A stretch of 64,000 nt of DNA. It comes from Lachnospiraceae bacterium. GTDB taxonomy: Bacteria > Bacillota > Clostridia > Lachnospirales > Lachnospiraceae. The notes beneath the pieces were generated by a model. It was not told the DNA's origin and made no database searches. It saw only the letters and a list, made by a program, of their open reading frames with translations. The DNA is taken from assembly GCA_902362715.1 (NCBI GenBank), contig CABIXN010000009.1, positions 35,670 through 99,669 on the forward strand. Direction: 5' to 3'. Each line of letters begins with the position of its first letter. The first letter of the stretch is position 1. Below, piece by piece: positions 18,401 through 25,964 of the stretch. Both the position numbers and the translations under genes were made by a program.

Positions 18401-18914
18401 CTTTTAAATACCGGTCAAATTCCCGGTACAAAAGCAGCATGTCCTTTAACTTATAGTACAATGCTCCATTCTTGGATAATGCCAAAAGCTCATCCTCAAG
18501 ATCTTTTGGAGTCAAACCATACTGCATAAACTCCGAAATCAGAGACTTCATCTGATCAATATAACCCATTCTGCTGATATTTTGTTTTAAAGCTGTCAGG
18601 CTGTTTTTATGATCTTCCGCCAGTTTCCGAAGCACCAGATTCTTTCCGGTATCTTCCAGCACAGAAAGACTGCCTTTTCCAAGCTCATCAAAAATACGGT
18701 AGGCCAGCCGGTCAAAGCTCACCACATCCACATTCATAATGGCCTGCTCCGGCTGTCTTAACACTAGCTCTTTTTGTGTCTGCATGGTAAACTGTTCCGG
18801 AACAACCACATAAAACATGCGCCTGGGATCCTTTTTCGCCTGCTGTAAAATTGTCTGATGCAGAGTATATGTTTTTCCGCTTCCTGAATTTCCTATCAAA
18901 AAATGCAGCGCCAT
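15456..18914 (-). CDS. addB: ATP-dependent helicase/deoxyribonuclease subunit B
   Basis: An 1152-residue protein starting MALHFLIGNSGSGKTYTL with a Walker A box, a helicase-like but inactive core, and a C-terminal RecB-type nuclease (VLDYKSGKK near residue 980). The four cysteines of the AddB iron-sulfur cluster are seen: one in FARCAYAHFLEYGL and three in CQYCPFAGVCQF. The start at 18914 has AAAGGAG; the frame continues 135 bp upstream only because it crosses repeat copy 2. The promoter at 19129-19157 implies a leader of about 200 nt that contains the repeat. Confidence 0.97.
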   Translation of the reverse strand: MALHFLIGNSGSGKTYTLHQTILQQAKKDPRRMFYVVVPEQFTMQTQKELVLRQPEQAIMNVDVVSFDRLAYRIFDELGKGSLSVLEDTGKNLVLRKLAEDHKNSLTALKQNISRMGYIDQMKSLISEFMQYGLTPKDLEDELLALSKNGALYYKLKDMLLLYREFDRYLKDRFVTSETLLSVLADCVGESELLKGAVFAFDCFTGFTPVQMNLMRELMKVSGEFYVTACMDIQGELYNDRGIQELFYMSRKMVRSLTGMAGRLGITIEQPKLLDGRLGRFSKNQVLGFLEEHLFRPGYYVMEHAPEERDRCPALSVYSLASPKEELIFAAAKIRELLECYNYRYQDIAIVSGCADVYEKYAKEVFETSGIPYFSDEKENVLFHPFTEWVRAALWMVEKDFSYESVFRYLRTGLSGFEPDEIDVVENYVLERGIRGFRRWKEKWVHLPGTKTSVLKSQEDGLQKLCKLNSFRERFVTQIMDFRTALKGRKRTVRSMSEALYQLMLSLHMQEQLKEKQEQFEAEGQEVQAAVYAQIYRVVIDLLDKIVDLLGEETTTVREYADILDAGFTAAKIGTIPPGADCVILGDIERTRLDRVKVVIFLGLNDGVVPKQADRGSLLSQYDRELLADRNIELASTAREQVFLQKFYLYLNMTKPSDALIMTCGRMDSLGNARKPSYLVGAICRMFPFLQVQELTPEDSDRYLTAGDVMKQYVKGLILAREGQITGEWKGFHHWLLAQPVWADQTRRLFDAAFACFDGEGLNTETAKRLYGTTLQTSVSRFESFARCAYAHFLEYGLKLKERPEFTFETADMGNVFHGALECYSRKVKNENLSWFDITKEQQKRLLKEAVTETVLSMDTSVLEDSSRGRYMIERIHKILERSVWALTAQIRRGVFHPGEYETLFRRELELSQGQERLNEQEKIIIRGRIDRIDTFENEDQIYLKVLDYKSGKKKFQLLNLYYGLQLQLMTYMNEALAGERKKTPDKDVIPAGVLYYHLENPMVELSAQASSEDIEKAVLEELRPEGLINQDPAVIEKLDKDLEGKSRVIPVTLKKDGTLSSRGCSVASRDQFEKLGRFTEAKIKESARQILKGEISPKPVVLNDQDGCQYCPFAGVCQFDLRIPGYEKKQLENLAEEEIWRRMDEEETEWK

Positions 18915-18930
18915 AAATCTCTCCTTTATA

Positions 18931-19094
18931 AAAAAGAAACCTGCCACAGCAGGATTCTCCGCCTGCGGCGGGTTGTGTAAACAACATGATTCCACTCCGC
19001 CGCAGTGCGATCCACAGCGGAGCGTTTTTTGCTCTATAGGAATCGGCACTTTTCAGCTTTATCACAACACAGTATTTCCTATAGAGTAAAAAAG
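18931..19094 (-). repeat. Composite repeat copy 2 (modules B + A) in the addB leader
   Basis: Full-length copy lying between the addB promoter and the addB ATG. On the minus strand it ends with a hairpin built on CCTGC/GCAGG and TTTCTTTTTT, only about 15 nt upstream of the addB start. The A-module hairpin carries one substitution compared with copy 1. A further small hairpin (GAATGTGC/GCACATTC) flanks it at 19093-19111. Confidence 0.85.
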
Positions 19095-19128
19095 AATGTG
19101 CAAAGCACATTCATCTACACTAATTTTT

Positions 19129-19157
19129 ATTATACACTATTTATCCGTCCTGTTCAA
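19129..19157 (-). promoter_or_regulatory. Promoter of the addB-addA-maf operon
   Basis: Minus-strand -35 TTGAAC (19152-19157) and perfect -10 TATAAT (19129-19134) with 17-bp spacing. It lies between repeat copy 2 and an isolated module B, about 210 bp upstream of addB. Confidence 0.75.
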
Positions 19158-19180
19158 AATATGGATTCAGAACAATCTGA

Positions 19181-19250
19181 AGCGTTTTTTGCTCTATAGG
19201 AATCGGTACTTTTCAGCTTTATCACAACACGGTATTTCCGATAGAGAGAC
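19181..19250 (-). repeat. Isolated module B of the composite repeat
   Basis: Carries GCTCTATAGGAATCGG on one side and the TTTCC-ATAGAG arm on the other, with the conserved core between. The far arm is decayed (CCGATAGAGAG). Only a remnant of module A (GAAGCG) is attached, so B can occur almost without A. Confidence 0.8.
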
Positions 19251-19278
19251 AAAAAGGTCCCCACAGACAGGGGACCTC
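19250..19278 (-). terminator. Terminator of the symporter gene
   Basis: On the minus strand GGTCCCC / GGGGACC (19256-19262 with 19270-19276) is followed by TTTTT. It starts about 12 bp after the symporter stop codon. Confidence 0.85.
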
Positions 19279-19289
19279 TCAAAATGCTA

Positions 19290-20708
19290 TCACTTCATTT
19301 TATGTTTTTTCGCTTGAAAGAATTTTCTTGTTTCCTTTGCAACAACACCGCTTAATGCGAAGATTGCAATCATATTTGGAATTGCCATAAGACCATTAAA
19401 GATATCCGCAATGGTCCACACCGCAGACACTGTCATATATGGCCCGATAAATACTGCCAGAATATAAATCCAGCGGAAAACCGTAATAGCTTTTGTTCTT
19501 CCTCCGGTGAGATACTCCAGACATCTCTCAGAATAATAATCCCAGCCCAGAATTGTCGTAAAGGCAAAAAATACAAGACACAGCATCAGAATAAAGGAAG
19601 CTACTTCCGTTGGGAAGGGAAGCCCCTGCTGGAACGCATAAGTGGTGACCTGAACTCCTTCCATGCCTTCCATCTTCCAGGCGCCAGTCATGACAATAGA
19701 AAGTCCTGTCATGGTACAGATTATAATTGTATCAATAAAGGTACCTGTCATGGACACAAGTCCCTGACGAACCGGCTCCTTTGTCTGTGCCGCTGCCGCT
19801 GCAATGGGTGCGGAACCAAGACCTGCTTCGTTGGAAAAAATTCCCCTTGCAACACCTTTCTGCATGGCAATAAACATAGTTCCCACAACGCCTCCAGTAA
19901 CCGCTTTGGGATTAAAGGCTCCCTCTATAACAGTTCCAATTGCCGCAGGTACAGCAGAAATGTTGCAAACTACTAAAATCACACAGAACAGTACATAAAC
20001 CACTGCCATAAACGGTACAACAATCTGTGAAACATTTGCAATTCTCTTAATACCGCCGATCAAAACAAGCGCTACGCAGAAGGTCAGAATTAAAGATGCA
20101 ATTACAACAACCCAGGAATAAGTTCCAATGCCAGGAATGGTGATAGTATGTAAGCCGCCAGGATCAAAAAAGTTCTTAATGGCAGATGCGATTCCGTTCA
20201 CCTGAGTAAAGGTTCCGATTCCAAATAATCCAACGCAGATTCCAAAAAACGCAAACAGCTTAGCCAGCCATTTCCATTTTTTTCCCATTCCACGCTCAAT
20301 ATAGTAGAAGGGCCCTCCAAGAGAATGTCCGTCTTTGGCTACCACACGGTATTTAACAGCCAGAAGTCCTTCCGCATATTTTGTAGCCATTCCAAAAAAT
20401 GCCGCCACCAGCATCCAGAATAAAGCTCCCGGACCTCCGGCACAGACAGCCGTGGCAACGCCGACAATATTTCCGGTACCTATGGTAGCGGAAAGTGCCG
20501 TGCACAGCGCGCCAAAAGAAGTTACCTCACCTTCGCCGCCTTCTTCATTTTTTACCATCCATTTCAGAGCCAGCGGCAGGCGTCTTACCTGCAGGATGCC
20601 CATCCGGACAGTCAGCAGTATTCCTCCGGCAAGAATTAACACCATCAGTGGAACACCCCAGACAAAATCATCAACGGATTGCAGTACATTGTTAATTGTT
20701 TCCCACAT
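19290..20708 (-). CDS. alsT: Sodium:alanine/glycine symporter (AGCS family)
   Basis: A 472-residue polytopic membrane protein with the AGCS signatures: ALSATIGTGNIVGVATAV near residue 72, GGPFYYIERGMGKKWK, and SNEAGLGSAPIAAAAAQT near residue 295. It takes up alanine or glycine with sodium. The leader carries a tandem glycine riboswitch (20920-21105), which favours glycine as the substrate. AAAAGGGGA precedes the ATG. Between the riboswitch terminator and the start codon lies repeat copy 3. Confidence 0.95.
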   Translation of the reverse strand: MWETINNVLQSVDDFVWGVPLMVLILAGGILLTVRMGILQVRRLPLALKWMVKNEEGGEGEVTSFGALCTALSATIGTGNIVGVATAVCAGGPGALFWMLVAAFFGMATKYAEGLLAVKYRVVAKDGHSLGGPFYYIERGMGKKWKWLAKLFAFFGICVGLFGIGTFTQVNGIASAIKNFFDPGGLHTITIPGIGTYSWVVVIASLILTFCVALVLIGGIKRIANVSQIVVPFMAVVYVLFCVILVVCNISAVPAAIGTVIEGAFNPKAVTGGVVGTMFIAMQKGVARGIFSNEAGLGSAPIAAAAAQTKEPVRQGLVSMTGTFIDTIIICTMTGLSIVMTGAWKMEGMEGVQVTTYAFQQGLPFPTEVASFILMLCLVFFAFTTILGWDYYSERCLEYLTGGRTKAITVFRWIYILAVFIGPYMTVSAVWTIADIFNGLMAIPNMIAIFALSGVVAKETRKFFQAKKHKMK

Positions 20709-20738
20709 AATTTCAATTCCCCTTTTATTTTATTTATA

Positions 20739-20861
20739 AAAAGAATCCTGCTGTGGCAGGATACTCCGCCTGCGGCGGGTTGCTTTTGCGACATGACTCC
20801 ATTCCGCCGCAGTGCGAGCCACAGCGGAGCGTTTTTATGTCATAGGACGTTCCTTTGACAT
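20739..20861 (-). repeat. Composite repeat copy 3 (module A with a different hairpin in place of B)
   Basis: Module A is complete (hairpin GAATCCTGC/GCAGGAT, then CTCCGCCTGCGGCGG and CCGCCGCAG...GCGGAGCG), but module B is replaced by a shorter unrelated hairpin, TTTATGTCA / TGACATAAA (about 20834-20863). It lies in the symporter leader, 30 nt upstream of the start, and its terminator-like stem faces the gene. Confidence 0.8.
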
Positions 20862-20892
20862 AAAAAAACCGGAGTTTCTACTCCGGTTTTAC
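20862..20892 (-). terminator. Riboswitch-linked terminator
   Basis: On the minus strand ACCGGAGT / ACTCCGGT is followed by TTTTTTT. It sits directly downstream of the glycine riboswitch and upstream of the symporter, so it is the likely expression platform. Confidence 0.85.
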
Positions 20893-20919
20893 ACTCATAA
20901 AAAGAACAGTCTTCATCCA

Positions 20920-21105
20920 CTGCTATTCTTTCTCTGTCCTTTTGCCTGAGAGATTAAGCAATAAAGCCTTGCACCTTCGGCACTCAAATACGTCTGAGAT
21001 TCTCCAGAGTCACAATCCATTTGCAGTCCTCATCCAAAATCTTCTAATTTTGGACACCTGAGAGTTTTGCTCCTTCGGATGATATTACATCAATTTCCTG
21101 CAAAC
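20920..21105 (-). promoter_or_regulatory. Tandem glycine riboswitch
   Basis: On the minus strand two aptamers follow each other. The first, closed by TTTGCAG/CTGCAAA, contains CCGAAGGAGCAAAACTCTCAGG. The second contains GGAGAATCTC, TGCCGAAGGTGCAAGGC and CTCTCAGGCAAAAGGACAGAG. The GCCGAAGGxGCAA and CTCTCAGGCAAAAGGACAGAG blocks are hallmark glycine-riboswitch sequences. The terminator at 20862-20892 follows. It senses glycine and controls the downstream symporter; the direction of control is not decided by the sequence alone. Confidence 0.93.
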
Positions 21106-21134
21106 TTCTTCTTGTTTCTATTCAATACTTTACT

Positions 21135-21163
21135 ACGATACAGATATTTCTATAAAAAGTCAA
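21135..21163 (-). promoter_or_regulatory. Promoter of the riboswitch-symporter transcript
   Basis: Minus-strand -35 TTGACT (21158-21163) and -10 TATCGT (21135-21140) with 17-bp spacing, about 20-25 bp upstream of the first aptamer stem. Confidence 0.65.
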
Positions 21164-21182
21164 GGATTTTTTTTAATTCCTT

Positions 21183-22337
21183 TTATCCCAGCGTACAAAC
21201 CAGCAGGTGGTCCAGATCAAAAAAAGGATCTTCCGACATCATCTTATCTATTTTATGAAGATTCAAATCCGAATGTTCAATTTCTCTGGCATATCTATGG
21301 GAAATCTCAATCTGATCTTCGAAAGAATACGCTTCTTTCTTTATCATCCAGGAAGCCAGATTCAGTTCCCTGATCAGCAGTGTATGAACCACTGCCAGTT
21401 TCAATTTCCCAAAAGCATTTCCATCATACACCGCCCCGCAGAAATAACTGAAAATAAAATATTCCAGCAGTCTTTCATATTCATAATTCCGGTCAGCATA
21501 AGCGGTACAAAACTCCTCTCTCCTGCTTATATAGATGCCTGGCGGCGTTTCTTCATACAAAAGCCCTTCACACTTTTTCAGCCAGCTCTCCCACTCCGGA
21601 TCCAGCACTTCCAGCTGATGAAGCCGGTACATCATTCCATGCATCAGATAGCACCTGACTTCACCGCGGTTTTCGTATCTTCTCCACTTCTTTTGAATTT
21701 TTTCGGGAAAATCCGGCTGCCGGTAACGCTTTAATAAATCATCCACCGCAAACAGCTCCTGGCGGCTCAGCCGGTTCTGCAGATCATGGACTGCTGCCAG
21801 CATCAGAGCTGTTTTTATCTCAAAAGACATATCCTCTCTTCGGATCGTCTCAAAAAGAAATTCCCGTATTTCCTGAAGCTTTGTAAATAAAAAGAAATCA
21901 AATACATCATATTCTTCTGTATCACTTTCCTGCTCCCGGGTCTTAAAAGAAATTGGCCGTTTTGTTCCAAGTATCAACCTTGCGGCCTCCGGGCAGGATA
22001 ATGACAGGGAGATTTCCCTCAGATTTTCAAATTCTTCATAGTGTCTGGGATATCTGCGGCAGGTTTTGCAAAGATACTCTTCTCCTGCCTCCAGACAGAT
22101 ATCACACAGATTCTGTTCATTGAGGAACGCACAGCGTTTGTGATCGTACTGCAAAAAGGTCCCCTCCGGCCAGTCAACAGAATTATACAGACGATTTCCA
22201 AAAGGTCCTTTTTCCTTTTTGTACTTTTTCAGAGTCTTTTTGTCAATGGCAATCTGCCAGCCCGCACAGCAGGTGTCACTGCATTGATGGGCTGTACACT
22301 TAAATTGTTTATAATAATACGGATATGTATATTCCAT
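21183..22337 (-). CDS. FliB-like flagellin lysine-N-methylase family protein
   Basis: A 384-residue protein with the cysteine-rich N-terminus of the FliB / CxxCxxCC family: Cys14, Cys19, Cys23, Cys24, then Cys69, Cys78, Cys81, Cys90 and Cys93 in KRCAFLNEQNLCDIC and YLCKTCRRYPR. The clustered cysteines probably hold an iron-sulfur or other metal centre. FliB methylates flagellin lysines in Salmonella. No flagellar gene is seen within 64 kb, so the target here may be another protein. It follows the subtilase gene by 7 bp and is probably co-transcribed with it. The start has TAGGGAG upstream. Confidence 0.85.
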   Translation of the reverse strand: MEYTYPYYYKQFKCTAHQCSDTCCAGWQIAIDKKTLKKYKKEKGPFGNRLYNSVDWPEGTFLQYDHKRCAFLNEQNLCDICLEAGEEYLCKTCRRYPRHYEEFENLREISLSLSCPEAARLILGTKRPISFKTREQESDTEEYDVFDFFLFTKLQEIREFLFETIRREDMSFEIKTALMLAAVHDLQNRLSRQELFAVDDLLKRYRQPDFPEKIQKKWRRYENRGEVRCYLMHGMMYRLHQLEVLDPEWESWLKKCEGLLYEETPPGIYISRREEFCTAYADRNYEYERLLEYFIFSYFCGAVYDGNAFGKLKLAVVHTLLIRELNLASWMIKKEAYSFEDQIEISHRYAREIEHSDLNLHKIDKMMSEDPFFDLDHLLVCTLG

Positions 22338-22344
22338 GTTCTCC

Positions 22345-23808
22345 CTACTTTCTCATTTGAATTGCCGCACTGGCCGCTTTCTCTGCATTCAGCAGACCGT
22401 CTCTTTGATCATTCACCAGACAATTATCGGCAGTGCTGCACAAAATCTCTTTGATCTGGCTCCCGTCCAGACTGGGATTGAAAGAAGCCAGCAGCACAGC
22501 TGTGCCGGAAACATAAGGCGCTGCCATAGAGGTTCCCATCATACCGCCATAGCTTCCTTTTCTTTTTCCAAGGAAATTCTCCTTCACTATCGTACTGTAA
22601 ATATCATTGTCCCCTCCTCCGGGAGCAATCAGATCCACACGTTCTCCGGGGCTGCTGTAATCAGCCAGTGAAAGACTTCCATCTTCATTTTGTTTCGCTG
22701 CCCCCACAACCAGAATCCGGCCTTTTACCTCTGGAGCATCAATGGCAGCTAACGGATCGCAGGATGCATCCGTTTCCGGCAGATTTCCGGCGGCTTTACA
22801 GATCAAAAAATCATACCCGTGATTCAGAAATGCCAAAAACAGCTTTTCAAGCTGCACGGTATATGCTTCTATATTGGGATTTCCTTTTACAGCTTCCTCC
22901 GTCAAATCATCCCCGCCAAAGCAGGTGAGACTTAAATTAATCACCTTACAGCCACGATCTGCAATCAGATAAGTAAACGCAGTCTCAAGCCCCATCAGAT
23001 CTATTTTATCATCTTTCACCCCAAGTCCAAACACAGAAGCACCGTACAGATTTCTTTTCTCTGTGGGAATGATACCGGTTATGCCAATCCCGTTATCAAA
23101 TCCGGCAGCAGCAATCCCGGCCACATGAGTCCCGTGGGTTTCTAACTGCCCCTCTTCATCATACAGCTGATTGGCAAGAGGCATCTCCGTAAAGTTCAAA
23201 TCTTCATGTTCTGTATAAAACCCGGTGTCCAGAATCCCTAAATTTACAGAAGTCTTCATCTGCTCTTTCAGTTTCCAGACCTGATCCATATGCACCGCTT
23301 TCATCCCCCAGGTTTCATTGACAGAAAGCTCTCCTGTCCACTCCTTTTCCCACCTGCTGTCTGAAGGCATGGCCCCTGATAAAATGCTGCACAAAATATT
23401 AGGTGTTCCGCATACGGCAATTCCCTTCTGTATCAACTTCTTCTGGACCTGCTCTAATTCCGGATAGGTATAACAATCCGGAAACCTGATCTGCACCACA
23501 GACACAGCTTTCAGCTCCCCTGCAATCGTTCCGTGATACTCACTTACAGCATTCAAAACATCTGCTTTGGAACATTCTGCCGCAAGCGTAATGAGAAGCT
23601 CATTATCTATGTACTCTATACCGCTGTTTTCATCTACCGCCGCATGTTTTTTATCCGGCTTCGTATAATAACTTTGTTTTGCTGGATCATAAGGCAAATT
23701 TACCGCTTTTGTCTTAATTTTTCCTGCAGATATAAAAGCAGAAATACTCACCCCTGCCGCCGCGGCAAATATCACAGCAAAAACGAAAACTTTTCCTTTC
23801 TGTTTCAT
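22345..23808 (-). CDS. Subtilisin-like serine protease (S8), membrane-anchored or secreted
   Basis: A 487-residue protein. An N-terminal hydrophobic segment (about residues 7-28) acts as a signal or anchor. A propeptide-like region follows (about 60-145), then the peptidase domain with Asp194 (GILDTGF), His225 (ETHGTHVAG), oxyanion Asn342 (KAAGN) and Ser427 (GTSMAAPYVSG). The triad is intact, so it should be active outside the cytoplasm. The end is compact, with no cell-wall anchor. GAGAGGAACC precedes the start. It is paired with the FliB-like gene just downstream. Confidence 0.93.
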   Translation of the reverse strand: MKQKGKVFVFAVIFAAAAGVSISAFISAGKIKTKAVNLPYDPAKQSYYTKPDKKHAAVDENSGIEYIDNELLITLAAECSKADVLNAVSEYHGTIAGELKAVSVVQIRFPDCYTYPELEQVQKKLIQKGIAVCGTPNILCSILSGAMPSDSRWEKEWTGELSVNETWGMKAVHMDQVWKLKEQMKTSVNLGILDTGFYTEHEDLNFTEMPLANQLYDEEGQLETHGTHVAGIAAAGFDNGIGITGIIPTEKRNLYGASVFGLGVKDDKIDLMGLETAFTYLIADRGCKVINLSLTCFGGDDLTEEAVKGNPNIEAYTVQLEKLFLAFLNHGYDFLICKAAGNLPETDASCDPLAAIDAPEVKGRILVVGAAKQNEDGSLSLADYSSPGERVDLIAPGGGDNDIYSTIVKENFLGKRKGSYGGMMGTSMAAPYVSGTAVLLASFNPSLDGSQIKEILCSTADNCLVNDQRDGLLNAEKAASAAIQMRK

Positions 23809-23851
23809 TTTGGTTCCTCTCAGACTGATAACAGTTCCATCTGCAGATTAA

Positions 23852-24027
23852 ATTTCCTATAGATTAAAAAAGAATCCTGCCGCAGCAGGATTCTCCGCCT
23901 GCGGCGGGTTGCGTAAACAACATGATTCCTCTCCGCCGCAGTGCGAGCATCAGCGGAGCGTTTTTTGCTCTATAGGAATCGGTACTTTTCAACTTTATCA
24001 CAACACAGTATTTCCTATAGAGCAAGA
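23852..24027 (-). repeat. Composite repeat copy 4 (modules B + A, plus part of a second B)
   Basis: On the minus strand module B (about 23960-24027), then module A with hairpin AATCCTGCTGCGGCAGGATT and TTTTTT, then a partial B arm (TAATCTATAGGAAATTT) at 23852-23870. It starts about 45 bp upstream of the subtilase gene and follows the prfA terminator. The partial second B indicates that B-A-B tandems have decayed here. Confidence 0.85.
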
Positions 24028-24053
24028 AAGGCAATTCATTTCTGAATCGCCTC
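24022..24053 (-). terminator. Terminator after prfA
   Basis: On the minus strand GGCGATTCA, loop GAAA, TGAATTGCC, then TTTCTT. It begins about 7 bp past the prfA stop and abuts repeat copy 4. Confidence 0.75.
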
Positions 24054-24058
24054 CCCTT

Positions 24059-25132
24059 CTAGTTTTCCTGCATATTTGCCATTTTAGCCGCCTGGTCCGC
24101 AGCAATCAGACTGTCAATAATTTCCTGGATATCCCCGTTCATAATATTTTCCAGCTTATACAGAGTCAGTTTAATACGGTGGTCTGTAACACGGCCCTGG
24201 GGGAAATTATAAGTACGAATCTTTTCTGAACGGTCCCCGGTTCCAACCTGGCTTCTTCTGGCCTCCGCTTCTGCATCATGGGCCTTCTGGCATTCCAGAT
24301 CATACAGCTTTGCACGCAGTACTTTTAATGCTTTATCTTTATTTTTCAGCTGTGACTTCTCATCCTGACAGGAAATCACAATTCCGGTAGGTATATGTGT
24401 CAGACGTACTGCAGAATCAGTTGTGTTGACGCACTGTCCGCCGTTTCCGGAAGCACGGAACACATCAAATTTACAATCGTTCATGTCAATGGCAACATCC
24501 ACATCCTCCGCTTCCGGCATAATAGCAACGGTAATGGTAGATGTATGAATACGGCCTCCCGACTCTGTCTCCGGCACACGCTGGACACGATGCACGCCGC
24601 TTTCATATTTCAACACAGAGTAAGCTCCCTGGCCGGTCACCATAAAACTTACATACTTCATGCCGCCGATACCAATTTCCTCCACATCCATAGTCTCTAC
24701 CTTCCAGCGGCGGGACTCTGCATAATGTACATACATACGGTAAATTTCCGCAGCAAATAAAGCTGCCTCGTCCCCTCCTGCTCCGGCGCGGATCTCCACA
24801 ATAACATTTTTATCATCATTGGGGTCTTTCGGAAGAAGTAAAATCTTCATCTGTCCTTCTAGCTCTTCCACTCTGGCTTTTGATTCATTCAGCTCTTCCT
24901 TAGCCAGTTCCCGCATTTCTTCATCGCTTTCTTCCTGCAGAAGCTCCAGGCTGTCCTCGATGTTCTGTCTGCACTGCTTATATTCTCTGTATGCCTCCAC
25001 AATGGGCGCAAGATCACTCTGCTCTTTCATCAGTTTTCGAAACCGGTTCTGATCATCTGATACACCCGGTTCACTTAATTCGCTTAACACTTCTTCAAAA
25101 CGAATCAAAAGATCTTCCAATTTATCAAACAT
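24059..25132 (-). CDS. prfA: Peptide chain release factor 1
   Basis: A 357-residue class-I release factor. The catalytic GGQ is in [21 protein letters not shown]. The anticodon-like PxT motif reads VPETES (Glu in the middle position), which marks RF1 rather than RF2. It reads UAA and UAG. The start at 25132 follows GGAAGGAG and overlaps the prmC stop by 8 nt; PrmC methylates the GGQ glutamine of this protein, so their coupling makes sense. Confidence 0.98.
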   Translation of the reverse strand: MFDKLEDLLIRFEEVLSELSEPGVSDDQNRFRKLMKEQSDLAPIVEAYREYKQCRQNIEDSLELLQEESDEEMRELAKEELNESKARVEELEGQMKILLLPKDPNDDKNVIVEIRAGAGGDEAALFAAEIYRMYVHYAESRRWKVETMDVEEIGIGGMKYVSFMVTGQGAYSVLKYESGVHRVQRVPETESGGRIHTSTITVAIMPEAEDVDVAIDMNDCKFDVFRASGNGGQCVNTTDSAVRLTHIPTGIVISCQDEKSQLKNKDKALKVLRAKLYDLECQKAHDAEAEARRSQVGTGDRSEKIRTYNFPQGRVTDHRIKLTLYKLENIMNGDIQEIIDSLIAADQAAKMANMQEN

Positions 25133-25964
25133 GTTTCGCTCTCCTTCCAATTACAACCCGGTCCAGCCCGGCTAAATCTTTCAAAACCAGAATCTCTGTA
25201 AATCCCTTCCGGTTTAAAATCTCCGATACAGCCCCTCCCTGATCGCAGCCAATTTCAAATATCAGTATCCCCTCTTCCTTCAAATACCGAATACCTTCCT
25301 TTGCTATTTCCCTGTAAAAATGCAGGCCGTCTAAAGCGCCGTCTAAAGCTTTCCTGGGCTCATAATCCCGCACTTCCGGCATTAATGTTTCTATTACATC
25401 AGAGGGTATATAGGGTGGATTTGACACAATCACATCAAATTCCCCTTCTGTCTTTTCAAACAGATCACTCTGTAAAAAACGGATTTCCGTCTGGTTTTTA
25501 TCACTGTTATAAGCAGCAACTTTCAGCGCAGGCGCTGAAATATCCGCCGCTGTCATCTGAATTTCCGGCTGATAATGTTTCAGGCTCACCGCAATGCACC
25601 CTGATCCGGTACACAGATCAAGAACTTTCATTCCGGGCTTTAAGTAATTCAGCGCCGTCTCCACTAGTATTTCAGTATCCTGCCTGGGAATCAGCACATC
25701 CGGGGTCACCTTAAAAGCCAGCCCCATAAATTCCTGTTGACCAGTCAGATACTGCAGAGGAATACGCTCACAACGCTTTGCCGCTATTTCCAGAAGCTTC
25801 TCATACTGCTCCCCGGGCATTTCTTCCATTTCATGCAGAAAATAGAAACTTCTGTTTATGCCGCAGACCTCTTCCATTAAAAACCAGGCATCTGAAATCT
25901 CATTTTCAATTCCTGCTGACTTTAAAAGCTTCTGTACATTTCTGTATGCTTCTCCGTATATCAT
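25125..25964 (-). CDS. prmC: Release factor glutamine methyltransferase
   Basis: A 279-residue SAM-dependent methyltransferase: helical N-domain, [12 protein letters not shown], motif [16 protein letters not shown], and the amide-methylating NPPY motif in [11 protein letters not shown]. It methylates the GGQ glutamine of release factors. It overlaps DUF1385 by 4 nt (ATGA) and prfA by 8 nt, so it is tightly coupled on both sides. Confidence 0.97.
   Translation of the reverse strand: MIYGEAYRNVQKLLKSAGIENEISDAWFLMEEVCGINRSFYFLHEMEEMPGEQYEKLLEIAAKRCERIPLQYLTGQQEFMGLAFKVTPDVLIPRQDTEILVETALNYLKPGMKVLDLCTGSGCIAVSLKHYQPEIQMTAADISAPALKVAAYNSDKNQTEIRFLQSDLFEKTEGEFDVIVSNPPYIPSDVIETLMPEVRDYEPRKALDGALDGLHFYREIAKEGIRYLKEEGILIFEIGCDQGGAVSEILNRKGFTEILVLKDLAGLDRVVIGRRAKHV

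Noticed and set aside
18915..19049. Extended 5' end of addB
   Set aside because: The frame is open only because it crosses repeat copy 2. The ATG at 18914 has AAAGGAG and fits the family start.
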